Origin: Oehlia diaphana | Lineage: Eukaryota > Glomeromycota > Glomeromycetes > Glomerales > Glomeraceae | Length of the DNA stretch: 35,051 nucleotides | Direction: 5' to 3' | NCBI GenBank assembly: GCA_003833135.1 | Contig: QZLH01000864.1 | Span: 20,419-55,469 of the forward strand | Shown: piece by piece, positions 1-10,563 of the stretch | How the letters are laid out: each line of letters begins with the position of its first letter | Position numbering within the stretch: position 1 is the first letter of the stretch | Program-made: the position numbers and the translations under genes | Notes under the pieces: generated by a model | What the model saw: the letters and a program-made list of their open reading frames with translations, nothing else | What the model was told of the DNA's origin: nothing | The model's database searches: none

Positions 1-91
1 TTCAAGGTATAAAATAAATATAAATTTATTATAACTATCATTTGTAATTTATAGTGTAAAAGGCGATGCAATACTTTTGACCGCCACTGTA
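1..91. mobile_element. End of a Tc1/mariner-like element (partial, runs off the left edge)
   Basis: Read on the minus strand from position 91, the sequence is TA followed by CAGTGGCGGTCAAAAGTATT (ending near 70). This resembles the terminal repeats of Tc1/mariner-type DNA transposons, which begin CAGTG, carry a CAAAAGT core and insert at TA. The TA at 90-91 would be one target-site copy. The rest of the element, its other terminal repeat and any transposase lie outside the window, so only one end is seen. The assignment rests on the motif alone. Confidence 0.5.
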
Positions 92-1297
92 TATTTATTA
101 TTACAAAAAAGAAAAAAAAAACTATATTAATAACATGGGTTCTTATGGAGGGATGGTGGGGCGAAAGAATATATAATCCAAACAGAATCGATACTAATCT
201 AAGTCTAAATAGAATAGATTACCTACTCTAAATTTAAGATCTAAGATATTAAATTTATAACGAACTTTTTCCTTTTTCGTATATGAAGATCTAACCTAAT
301 AAGAATATACGTTGCAGGAGAACTTATAATAAATCAATACCTTAAACAAATGTGTAGAACGACACACAAAACACTAATCAGGAAAAAGTACCTCTTATTA
401 TTTATCCAACGATAAAAAGGCAACTAAAATACCAAAACTTACTCTCTAAATTAAAATATTCTGACAAATGATTAACATAACAGATAAACGGATTTACATT
501 AACACAGTATCAGTTTGCTTTTTAAAAGCGGTTAATAATTTTGGCCTGGATCAAAATGAAAATCCAACTTCATTGTAAAAAAGTCGATTTTTAAATGCCG
601 TTTTATAATCGAAAAATCGAAAAAAAAGATTCTCAAAAGAGGCTGGGCCGTCTAAAAAAATCTTGAAATGCATTATACGAAAATAATAATTATTGAATTA
701 GTTACCTAAACCCAAGATGAATTTATACAAGTTTACTTCCGTTTTTTAAAAGGCTATTAGTAAATTTCATATTTCAGCCCATCTTTCAGATTTAAAAATC
801 TTTGGCCAATCAATACTCACAATGTGGGTTACTCATTTGAAATTTTGACCAAAAAACTTTTTTTATAGTTGCTAAATTCTGTCACGGAACGAATAGAAAA
901 ATGTACAGCCGGACTCCTGTGACTTAGAATTTAGATGCCGAAAATCGCCGAGATCTCTATATTAATAAGCTTTTTTTTTTAAAAAAAACCAGGTTCATCT
1001 TGCAAAGTAAAAAAAAAAAATATACCCCGATGGTATAGCCCCCTAAAAATCTACGATAATCAAAAAATCTTCTCAAATTACAACTGAACACGAAAAATTA
1101 GGATACACAGAAAATGGCTGATAAAAAGAGACTAAATTATCAAAATATCAAAATTCTCTTTTGATTATCAAAATTTTTTTTAATTTTATTAAACGGGACG
1201 TAATTGTATTATCTGAGAAAAAAAAACTAAAGTATGATATTACAACTTATATAAAGTAACTTTTCTTACAATTTTCTAATAATTTTTCTCTAAATAG
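92..1297. other. Gene-free AT-rich flank upstream of the methyltransferase
   Basis: About 1.2 kb with many stops in all frames, homopolymer A/T runs and no recognisable protein, RNA gene or clear inverted repeat. The last 100 bp before the ATG at 1298 are T/A-rich and presumably hold the promoter and 5' leader of the methyltransferase. I see no specific motif there. Confidence 0.5.
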
Positions 1298-2927
1298 ATG
1301 ACGTCAGAAACCAGCGGTTTAAAACTCAAAAACTGGGCTGCCATAAAAAATCCAACAAATCCTGCTGAAGGAGCTGGTAACCAAACCTTCAGCTCTTATA
1401 CACTTTTTGGAATAGTTTTAGGAGGTCCTTTATTTCTTATTATATACTTTCACTTGAGTTTATTGTTTTATCCTTTCTTATTACCTCTTGGTTTGCCTAT
1501 TTTCGCTGGCTATTTTTTTTTATCTTCAAAATACTCCACTCCATATAACAACAAGGTTCAACTTCCAGGCAGAAAAATTGAAGAGTATATTATTATACAA
1601 GATTCATCATTAGCTATCTACTCCAATCGTAATAAGATTCCAATGGAACTTTTTTTTGAGAATTATTTTGATGGAAAAATTGATCTTCGTGGTGATGCTC
1701 TCGAAATCCTTGAATCTCGTCATGATTGGGCTTCATTTGAATTTACAATGGGTCAATTTAAATTCTTTTTAACCCAATGGATACCTGAAACTTTGGTACA
1801 TTCTAAAAAGCAAGATGAAGAACAAGTCAGGGATCATTACGATCGTGGTGATGATTTCTATGCTGCATTTTTAGGGCCTAGGATGGTTTATACATCTGGC
1901 ATTATTTCAGATCAGAACAAATGTGAAACACTTGAAGAAATGCAAGATAATAAATTAAAACTTGTTTGTGAGAGAATGCGTATGAAAGAAGGTGAACGAC
2001 ATTTAGATATTGGATGTGGATGGGGAACACTTGTAGCATATGCCGCTAAACATTACGGTGTAGATTCTACTGGTATTACCCTTGGTCGTAATCAAACTCA
2101 GTTCGGTAACAATCGAATTAAAGAGTTTGGTGTCGACGGACAACAAGCTCGTATAAAGTGTATGGATTATCGTGATATACCTAGAAGTCCAAAGTATCAC
2201 AAGATTACCTGTCTTGAAATGGCTGAACACGTGGGTGTTAGACTTTTTACAACATTTCTAGAACAAGTTAGAGACATGCTTGAAGACGATGGTTTGTTCT
2301 TCTTGCAAATTGCTGGGTTACGGCGGTAAGCTGTTATTTTATATGGGCAACTTAAATACTTGCAATGTATTAATCCACTCTGCTAATATCCAGCACATGG
2401 CAATACGAAGATTTCATATGGGGATTATTTATGGCCAAGTATATTTTTCCTGGTGCTGATGCCTCTTGTCCTTTGGGATGGGTTATTGATAAGTTGGAAG
2501 TTTCAGGGTTTGAGATTCAAAGTGTTGATACAATTGGTGTCCATTATTCGGGTACAATCTGGCGCTGGTATCAGAATTGGCTCAAAAATAAAGACACTAT
2601 CACCGCGAAATATGGCAAGAGGTAAACTATAGATTTGTTGATGTTTATGATTATTTCCATTTATATTAAAATTTGAATTCTCAAAAATTTTTTTATATTG
2701 CTTTTGTTAATTAGATGGTATCGGTAAGTAAACATACTTTTCAGATGCATTATTAAATATTTTAATAACAATTCTTTATACGTTACAGGATTTGGGAAAT
2801 TTTCTTAGCATGGTCGACTATAATTTCTCGTCAAGGAAGTGCTACTTGTTATCAAATAGTAGCTCATAAAAATTTGAACGCTTTTGATCGTGCTGAATTG
2901 ATTTCGAAAAAACTTTTATCTTTTTAG
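1298..2927 (+). CDS. Sphingolipid C9-methyltransferase
   Basis: Exons 1298-2325, 2394-2621, 2715-2723 and 2789-2927 give 467 residues. The family is fungal: it methylates C9 of the long-chain base of glucosylceramides, using S-adenosylmethionine, at the endoplasmic reticulum membrane. Two hydrophobic segments at about residues 31-80 form the membrane anchor. The cyclopropane-fatty-acid-synthase-like methyltransferase domain follows, with the SAM-binding motif DIGCGWG at 237-243 and CLEMAEHVG downstream. After the first intron the conserved stretch GLRRTWQYEDFIWG continues, and ADASCPLGW is typical of this subfamily. The third exon is only 9 nt and restores the motif RWYRIWE; skipping it also leaves an open frame. 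The ATG opens a hydrophilic N-terminus of normal length. The gene converges on the proteasome gene. Family assignment is firm; the microexon is inferred from the motif and its perfect splice signals. Confidence 0.9.
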
Positions 2928-3117
2928 CTCATACATACAAAAAAAAAAAAAAATTTGTAAATAATACCTATTTATTTGTATCAAATTCATCATCATTAAG
3001 AAGTAATAATATTATATTTATTATACATAAATTTACGTCTTATCGATGTTTTAACAAATTTATTCTAACAAATACTTAAAATTTATAAGTAATAGAACCC
3101 TTAACATATAATTTATT

Positions 3118-3766
3118 TTAAATTTCAATTTCGCGAACCCCATCCTTGTCTGCGACTTTAACCTTAAAATCAGCAAGATTAATGATAAATCTAGATTTTA
3201 ATTCATCTATACACTTTTTAATGAGTATTTTTGCTTCGTCTAGAGAAAGATCTGGGCGATGATATCTATCCAAGAGTGATAAAGTATAATAAGCACCATA
3301 CCCATGAGCAGCGAAAGGTACACTAATAGAGGAACCAAGATAATCGATCCAATAAAGTTGTGATGTTAATGTTGTTACATCATAGCCTGCAATAAGTAGG
3401 TTAACGGCGTACGGGTGCTATATAAATTGAAAGATATTAATTTATTGCGAACTTAAATTATGAACGTACAAGAATACTCACTCGGCTTCTCAAACTTGTA
3501 GCTAATTCTTTTCGAGTAAAAGTGGCAGCGGCCTTAGGTGTCAACTCGATTCCATTTTTAATCTCGTAAAACCTAACATTTCTCTGAATATATTCAGCAA
3601 AGTGTACAGTGTCTCCTGGTTCACCAGAATACAGCATTACTATATGCTTATTAAGGTCTCGAGATTTATCCTCATTAGACTTCATAACAGTAATAGATCT
3701 TGCTGCTGAGGTATCCGCTGCAGTAAGTACGAAATCTTTGCCTACCATTCCGATAAGAGTCTCCAT
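3118..3766 (-). CDS. PRE1: 20S proteasome subunit beta type-4 (Pre1/PSMB2 family)
   Basis: Exons on the minus strand are 3766-3482 and 3417-3118, 194 residues, against 198 in yeast Pre1. It is a non-catalytic beta subunit of the 20S core particle. Recognisable stretches are METLIGMVGKDFVLTAAD at the N-terminus, GEPGDTVHFAEYIQRN, RKELATSLRSR, NLLIAGYD, LYWIDYLG, HGYGAYYTLSLLD and a C-terminal KDGVREIEI. There is no propeptide and no catalytic N-terminal threonine, as expected for this subunit. I chose the METLIG start; the open frame extends upstream to another ATG at 3838, but those residues are low-complexity and unlike the family. The gene is divergent from the SREK1-like gene and shares the GC-rich region 3894-4087 with it. 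Confidence 0.93.
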
Positions 3767-3893
3767 TTTTTTTTTATTTTTATTTAGTAAGAATTGAGAA
3801 ATGAGTTTTAACAAAAAATGATCAACCATATCTGTCAAATAATATTCGCTTAAAAAAAAAGCTTGTCGCCTGCACTACGGCGTTATGCATTAA

Positions 3894-4087
3894 CACGTGA
3901 AAGCTACAGCTTCCCCAGCGTCGCCCCAAGATTTTCACCCCACGTGACCTGCATAAAATGTCACCCCGCGTCACACCCCGCCGTTTTCATTTTATTCTGG
4001 TGGTGAAAACGCCCCTTTAAACATCACCGGTCACGTGGGGGTGGAATTTTACTGGGGCGATACTGGGGTAAATCATGAAGTCACGTG
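3894..4087. promoter_or_regulatory. GC-rich bidirectional promoter with four CACGTG boxes in an inverted repeat
   Basis: This lies between the divergent Pre1 (start 3766) and SREK1-like (start 4181) genes and is far richer in G+C than its surroundings. CACGTG occurs at 3894-3899, 3941-3946, 4032-4037 and 4082-4087; each belongs to a TCACGTG on one strand, and three are GTCACGTG. The left arm (3894-3949) and right arm (4030-4087) are imperfect reverse complements: both carry a box, then CCCCAG followed by a CGCCCC block, then CCCCACGTGACC, in mirrored order. GTCACGTG is the type of E-box bound by bHLH factors such as yeast Cbf1. Which factor binds here is not known. Confidence 0.6.
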
Positions 4088-4180
4088 TAGAGAAATGTCT
4101 TACGAATTTCTGATGATGCACATGGTACATCGCAATAAAAAAAATGAATACTTCTGTCGAAAGTTGGAAACTATTCAACG

Positions 4181-7100
4181 ATGTCAACGATGTCAGTTGA
4201 CAACGTTGTAAAGGTAAAATATATAAAGTATTTAAATAAATAATCATTAGAACTTTCATTGATCGGTTTTATTATTATTCGCAAAGGTCGCAAACATTTC
4301 TCCTCTTGTAACTGAACCAGTATTGAAACAATTGTTTGAATTCTTGGGTGAAGTTACAACAATCAAATTGTACAACAGGTATTAATCATATCTAATTAAC
4401 TGCAATATATTTCTGTTTATTATTAAAAAAAAAAAGAAAGGAATTTTTTTAACTTTAGTTAAAACTTGTTTAGTCCTCACGGTGACGGTGTACAAGAATG
4501 CACTATAGAATTCAAAGAAACATCAGCAGCAGTAACGGCCCTTCACCTAACTGGTGTGGAATTAGGTGATCGCACATTGATGGTTTCATCAACTACAGCA
4601 CCTGCCGGTATACATAATACTTCATATCAACCACCAGTTATACCTCCTTCATTACCCCCTATACCTCCATCAATATCTCCTCCTAGACCACCACAAACTT
4701 CGAAAACTCCACAATCTATTCCTCCTAAACCTATTATTCCTCCTCTAGCTCTTCCTCCTTTTTCATCCAATTCTCTTGCAGCGATTAGGTCTAATCCGGC
4801 TATTTCACCAACTGTTGCTCAATTCGACCCTGCTAAAGCTGAAGAAATTTCTAGAACTGTATATATTGGTAATATTAACTCTTCGATTTCTGAACCTGAA
4901 TTGACTCAGTTTTTCTCTGCTTGTGGTCCGGTTGCGTATGTAAAGATGGCGGGTGATCCTGCTCAACCAACTCGGTTTGCATTTTTGGAATTTGCTACTT
5001 ATGAAGGTGCACAAGCAGCCATGCAAATGAATGGGGTCATGCTTGGAGATCGTCCTTTAAAGTATGTTTATTTTCAAGTCAATAAAATATTGTGTCTATT
5101 CTTTTAGGGTTAAATGTTTTTTATCTTAGGGTGAACCATTCAAAAAATGCAATCAACAAGACACCAAAAAAGACTGATGCTCCGGACGTGCAAGCAACTA
5201 TGCGTCGTGTCAGGGAGGCTCAATTAAGAATTGCAAACCGATTAAATACTGATGGCACTACTCCCGACAATGAATCTCCTTCAGCATCTATTCAACAGGA
5301 TGTAGAAATGCGAGATGCGACATCGCCCACTAAAGAAGTTATATCAGCTCGTAGCCGCTCTAGGTCTATCAGACGTAGTAAAACTAGGTCAAGAACAAGA
5401 AGTAGAAGTAGAGCTAGAAGACGAAGAACAAGAAGTAGATCAAGGTCTAGAGGTACGTTTTCAATTATCCTAATAATTTTTTAAATATTGTAGATAACAA
5501 CATTTATTAATGTAGATTTTTATTATCGACGACGAAGAAGTCGTTCTAGAGGTTTGACATATTAATATTATTTAAAACAACTATTTTTATTTGAAATATA
5601 TTATTAATTCTTTTATTTAAGTAGGCGATCGATACAGAGAAAGAGATCGTGAAAGAGATAGAGATAGAGAGAGAGAGCGCGATATTAGAGAAAGAGATAG
5701 GGAACGAGATCGAGATCGAGATAGGGATCGGGGTAGAGATCGTGATAGAGAACGCGATTGGGATCGTGATCGTGATCGAGACCGTGATCGGGATAGAATT
5801 AGAGATAGGGATAGGGATCGAGATAGGATTCTTGAAAGAGATCGTGATAGAGATCGTGATAGAGATCGTCGTGATAGAGACAGAGAAAGAGATAAAGAAA
5901 GAGACACAAAAGAAAAAGATCGCGATAAGGAAAGAGAAAAGGAAAAAGAACGTGATAGGGAAAGAGAGAGTGAAAAGGATCGCGATAAGGAAAGAAAGGA
6001 TCGCGATAAGGAAAGAAAGGATCGTGATAAGGAAATCAACAAGGAGAAAGACCGTGAAAAGGAGAATATTAAAGATAAAGATGAAAAGGAGAGAGAAAAG
6101 GACGGAGAGAGGGAAATAGATAAAGAAAGAGATCGTGACAGAGATAAGGATCGAGATATAAAAGAAAAGGAACGTGATAAAGATAAAGATAGAGAAAGAG
6201 ATAAAGAGCGGGATAGAGACAGGGATAAAGAAAGAGAAAAAGAAAGAGAAAAAGAAAGAGAAAAAGAAAGAGAAAAAGAAAGAGAGAGAGAGAGGGATAG
6301 AGAAAGAGATCGTGACAGAGATAGAGAACGAGATATAAAAGAAAAGGAACGCGATAAAGAAAAAGATAGGGAAAAAGATAAAGAGCGTGATAAAGATAGA
6401 GACAGGGACAAAGATAGAGATCGGGATAAGGAAAAAGATAAAGATAGAGAGAGAGATCATCGGGAAAGAGATCGAGATAGAGAAAGAGATAAGGATAGAG
6501 AAAGAGATAGAGGTAGAGATAAAGAACGAGAAAGGGATAAGGATAGAGAAAGAGATAAAGATAGAGAAAGAGAAAGGGATAGGGATAAAGATAAAGAAAG
6601 AGATAAGGATAGAGAAAGAGATAAGGACAGAGACAGAGACAGAGACAGAGACAGAGACAGAGACAGAGACAGAGACAGAGACAGAGACAGAGACAGAGAC
6701 AGAGAAAGAGACAGAGACAGAGAAAGAGACAGAGACAGAGACAGAGACAGAGACAGAGATAGAGACAGAGACAGAGACAGAGACAGAGATAGAGATAGAG
6801 ATAAAGAGAAGGGGGAGAGAGAACGAAATAAAGATAGGGATAGAGATAGAGAACGGGAAAGAGAGAGAGAGAGAGAAAGAGAAAGAGATAAAGAGAGGGA
6901 GAGAGAAAGAAATAAAGATAGAGAAAGAGATAAAGAGAGAGATAGGGATAAGGATAAAGAGAGAGATAGAGATAAGGATAGAGCTCGGGATAAAGAAAGG
7001 GAAAAAGAAAGAGATAAAGATAGAGATCGAGATAAAGATAAAGAAAGAGATAAGGATAGAGATAGAGAGAGAGATAGGGATCGGGATAAAGAAAGAGAAA

Positions 7101-7315
7101 GGGATAAAGATAGAGAAAAGGATAAAGAAAGAGATAGAGAGAGGGATAAGGAAAGAGAAAGAGACAGAGATCTTAGAGATCGGGATAAAGAAAAAGAAAG
7201 AGAAAGAGATAAGGATAGAGAGAGAGACAAAGAAAAGGAAAAAGAAAAAGAAAGAGACCGTGAAAAGGAACGTCGGTCAAGAAGATCAAGATCACGCTCA
7301 ATTTCTCGACGGTGA
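4181..7315 (+). CDS. SREK1-like splicing regulator: two RRMs and a very long RE/RD-rich tail
   Basis: Exons 4181-4213, 4287-4378, 4474-5061, 5130-5452, 5516-5551 and 5625-7315 give about 920 residues; 4190 is an alternative start three codons on. RRM1 spans the first three exons ([19 protein letters not shown] ... GVQECTIEF). A proline-rich linker follows. RRM2 has RNP2 VYIGNI near residue 171 and RNP1 RFAFLEF near 209, followed by [14 protein letters not shown] and MRRVREAQ, which are hallmarks of the SREK1 (SFRS12) family. Exons 4 and 5 code for an RS domain. The last exon codes for about 560 residues that are almost all R/K alternating with D/E, ending [13 protein letters not shown]. The family modulates splice-site choice through SR proteins in the nucleus. 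The tail is far longer than I would expect. Other frames and the opposite strand are also open across the tail, purely because of its repetitive composition. Confidence 0.85.
6626..6790 (+). repeat. GACAGA hexanucleotide tandem repeat within the SREK1-like tail
   Basis: A near-perfect run of GACAGA hexamers, interrupted a few times by GAAAGA or GATAGA, codes for alternating Asp-Arg in the SREK1-like frame. It is the most homogeneous part of a larger (GA[T/C/A]AGA)n-like tract covering most of 5640-7280. Such a tract is prone to length change and to assembly collapse. Confidence 0.85.
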
Positions 7316-8014
7316 TAATCAAAAAGAAAAATGAAATAAAATTTTTTCAAACATTATTTGTATCTTTCATTTTTTATTATTATATTTAAAAATATGCATT
7401 GTATTAATAAATTTAATAAATGCAAATAACGTTAGTATTGAAATTATTCTATTTGTAATTAGTAATAATAATTTAACACAATTAACGATAATTAATAATA
7501 AATAACAGATTCAATTTTTGGTTCATCTGATTTTGTTATTTAATAATTTTAATAATTTTATTGTTTGTACAATTAAATAACTACTAGCTAACTTTTTTTT
7601 TCCAAAAATTTTCATCAAAATACAAGACAAAAAATTGTTAATGTTATTAGATGATAAACAACAACAAATAACAGGAATAACAAGCTCAACCACATAATTA
7701 AGGACAGTCAATTATTTTTTCTTTGTTTATCTATTGCTCGATCTTTCGTCTTGTATAATTTAAAACAATCATATTTGAGATCTGGAGAAAAATTGCTTTA
7801 GAGTTAGTAAACCGTGCGAACCGAAATCACACAAAAGATAGCGGTGGCATTAAAATCTAATAAGATTTTAAATAGATACAAAAAATAAATTGCCCGAAAA
7901 AGGAATTTTATATCAATCGAAACTTCCATAATTATATGATATATACCCAATTCAATATTAATGAAAGAAATTACTAAACAATCAATTGTAAATTCCAAGA
8001 TTTCCAGTTAAAAG
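7316..8014. other. Convergent intergenic region between the SREK1-like and A49 genes
   Basis: This is AT-rich DNA between the 3' ends of two convergent genes. AATAAA at 7335-7340, 20 bp after the SREK1-like stop, is a plausible polyadenylation signal. Two open frames on the minus strand (7523-7711 and 7804-7998) are short and low-complexity and look fortuitous. I see nothing else. Confidence 0.5.
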
Positions 8015-9863
8015 TTATTTTTTTTTCCGAGATCCTCTTTTATGTTCAGGAAGTTTGAGAGGCGCAGTCAATACAGCACGTTTGGCACCATACTCTTTGG
8101 TAATTCCTAGTTCAGTCATTTCTTTCTTACTCAAGGTACGAATTGAACAACCAATACCTTTGAACAAAACATTGAGTCTAAATAAAAATTTAAGTTAATA
8201 TATAAATTAATTCAAAATATACAATATCTATTATAAATAAATTACTTGGTTGTTGTAATGCCTAAATCTTCACTTATTGGCTCAGGATTCACATAATTAT
8301 CATCAAGCTTCAAGCATAGAACCAACATATAACAGATTAATTTCTGATCGTCCTTCAAAGTAAACTTGAAACTAATTTCCAAATAAAAAATTATTTAAAT
8401 TGAACTAAGATCCGATTAATATAATAAAAATCTACTTACTTTTCATTTCCCCCAAATTTTGTAAAAGTACGATCAACGAAGCGCTCATATAATTTGTCTA
8501 AAATGATATTTGGAGGATTCCTCAATCCCTCAGCCATAAGTTTACGGTTTCGAACATTACCAAAAGCATGTGACCGAAAAGCCATCATGTAATTTATATA
8601 CATGAGCATTTTAATACGTCTATGGTTTACTTTTCTGACCGTTAATGAAGGAATGAGACGTGATTTAACGTAATTTGAGTTCCTATTAAAAAAAATGAAA
8701 TTAGATTATATATAATAAAATCAACCGCATAGCATAAAACTCCATAATACGTACGAATATGGTAAAAGTGTTAATCTATCTTTTTCGGTCTTTGCTTTAA
8801 GTAAATCTTGAATATCAATTGCGTCATATTCTGCAGGAGTGATGATATCCTCCAATTTATAAATCTTAGATGGATCCGTTGTAATTGCATCGTACGTAGG
8901 AATAATGCCGCTTTCCTCTTTCATAACTTCCTGTCCCTCTACCATTATACAAATATAAAGCATTCGAATATTATTGAGAAACAATGAACATCGAGTTATA
9001 AGCACATTAATAATATACACTACCAATAGCTCTTGTCTTGACCTTTTCATCGACTTCAGTTGCAATCTTATCAAGGTCTCGTACTTGCGACGCGTCAATT
9101 TCTCCTCTCTCTCGCGTGACAATCTTTAACCGAGCTTTCTTTGATCCAAACTCTTTATTAAGAGCCGTCTTTGCTGTATAATACTAATTAAAATTAGCAC
9201 ATTGATAATTAATTAATAATGTAAATCTTAGAATAAATGTAAAAAATATGAAAAGTTATTGTAATTCAATCTACATCTTGGATCAGTTCTGACTCTTTAG
9301 GCTGCTCGGTCCTTAAGCGCTTCAGAACAGGGGTTATTTCTATTTCACTTGCATCTCGAAAGGTCACCGTATTTGAATGTTTATCATATATAGCGATAAG
9401 GTATCTTTGACACAAATATTTGTTATAAGACCAAATTGTTTAAATTTTAATTATTTCACCCTAAATAAATCACTTACTCATTCATTTTAATTGGTTGAAC
9501 GGTCGATTCAAGTGAAACAGCTTCGTTTTCTCCAACAATGTTTATATGACCATTAGCTGCTCTTTCATAAGCATGATATAAAAGCTCTTTTGGTGCCGGC
9601 GAAAGCCCAGAAAACTTTCCTATGAAAGGAAATAAAGTAAAAAAAAAAACAAAATGTAAATTAAATCGGTAGGGTGCATGAATTTTAAAAAATAATTACC
9701 TATATAAGGAATTGGTTCCGAAGACTTGTCATTTTCTAAAATGACTTTGAGCTTACGTTTTTCTCCTAAAAATTGGAATTAAAATACTGACTTGTCATAT
9801 AACTAAATAGCTTGTAAAAATACCTTTATTTGAAGTTCTTTCATTGATTTCGTCAGTTTCCAT
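8015..9863 (-). CDS. RPA49: RNA polymerase I subunit A49 (RPA49/POLR1E family)
   Basis: Nine exons on the minus strand: 9863-9824, 9765-9700, 9619-9478, 9404-9275, 9183-9024, 8938-8755, 8682-8440, 8371-8246 and 8177-8015, giving 417 residues (yeast A49 has 415). A49 with A34.5 forms the TFIIF/TFIIE-like module of RNA polymerase I, acting in initiation and elongation on rDNA in the nucleolus. The N-terminal half is the dimerization region (IPYIGKFSGLSP, EYLIAIYDKHSNTV, TPVLKRLR). A linker follows (TALNKEFGSKKARLKI), then the C-terminal tandem winged-helix region (KLEDIITPAEYDAI, RRIKMLMYINYMMAF, FKFTLKDDQKLICYMLVLC, LFKGIGCSIRTLSKKEM). It ends in a basic KKK tail. All junctions keep phase. It is divergent from the Cox23-like gene, 138 bp apart. 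Confidence 0.88.
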
Positions 9864-10001
9864 TCTGTAAGTTAACACTTGAATTTTCTCTCACGCATTC
9901 GAATTAATTAAGGATCGACACAGTATTTCAGTCTGGCAATTCAATATTTATATACAAGGTATCAGCACACCCTCTTTTATTATTAAAGCTCAAAAAAAAA
10001 A

Positions 10002-10290
10002 ATGAATGAAACACAAAATCATGACATTAGCAAAAGTTTCAGAGAAAAAAAATCTTCAAAATTTTTAGATCCTTGTCAAAAAGAAAGCTTAAATTCAATG
10101 GAATGTTTAGATAAAAATAATTATGATAAAGGAAAGTGTAAAGATTTATTTATCCTGTATCGTGAATGTAAAAAAAAATGGGTAAGTTTTATATACCTTA
10201 TATGTTTAATTTTTTTCCATATAAAATTTATTTTTTTCCTTACAGTTAGAAAAACGTCGAGAATTGCGAAGAAAAGGGTATCATAATTAA
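10002..10290 (+). CDS. COX23: Cox23/CHCHD7-like twin CX9C mitochondrial protein
   Basis: Exons 10002-10181 and 10246-10290 give 74 residues. It has two C-X9-C motifs, CQKESLNSMEC at about 25-35 and CKDLFILYREC at about 47-57, which form the coiled-coil-helix-coiled-coil-helix fold. The end LEKRRELRRKG resembles the Cox23 family. Twin CX9C proteins are imported into the mitochondrial intermembrane space by the Mia40 disulfide relay; Cox23 supports cytochrome c oxidase assembly. Without splicing the frame would run on about 35 residues through the intron. The spliced end fits the family better. Another small CX9C family (Cmc-type) is possible but less likely. Confidence 0.8.
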
Positions 10291-10563
10291 TTCTTTAACG
10301 TTTGTAAAATCAACAAATGAAATCTTTAATTACAAAAATCATATTTAAAATTTACTATTACTCCTCTCTGTGTTATAAATAATATATTCAAAATTTATTA
10401 TTTTGCTTTGAAATAAAGAAAATGATCATAATCTATAAGTATATTTCTTGAATGTTAGTTAACACGATCCAGCGCGAAATTACCTTTGTACTTCAGACCA
10501 ATGAGATTCTATAGATAACTGGTTAAACGTATAATAATTTGGTTGAAAACTACCTGTAAGGTT

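Noticed and set aside
3767..3838. Upstream ATG extending the proteasome subunit by 24 residues
   Set aside because: The added residues are Lys/Asn/Leu low-complexity and unlike Pre1-type N-termini; the internal METLIGMVG start matches the family.
5546..7350. Long open frames on the minus strand (Leu-Ser/Arg-Ser repeats) and in another plus frame (Glu-Ile/Thr-Glu repeats)
   Set aside because: They are other-frame readings of the purine-rich repeat that codes for the RE/RD tail of the SREK1-like protein. Only the frame with alternating basic and acidic residues joins the upstream RRM exons in phase and ends in an RS motif.
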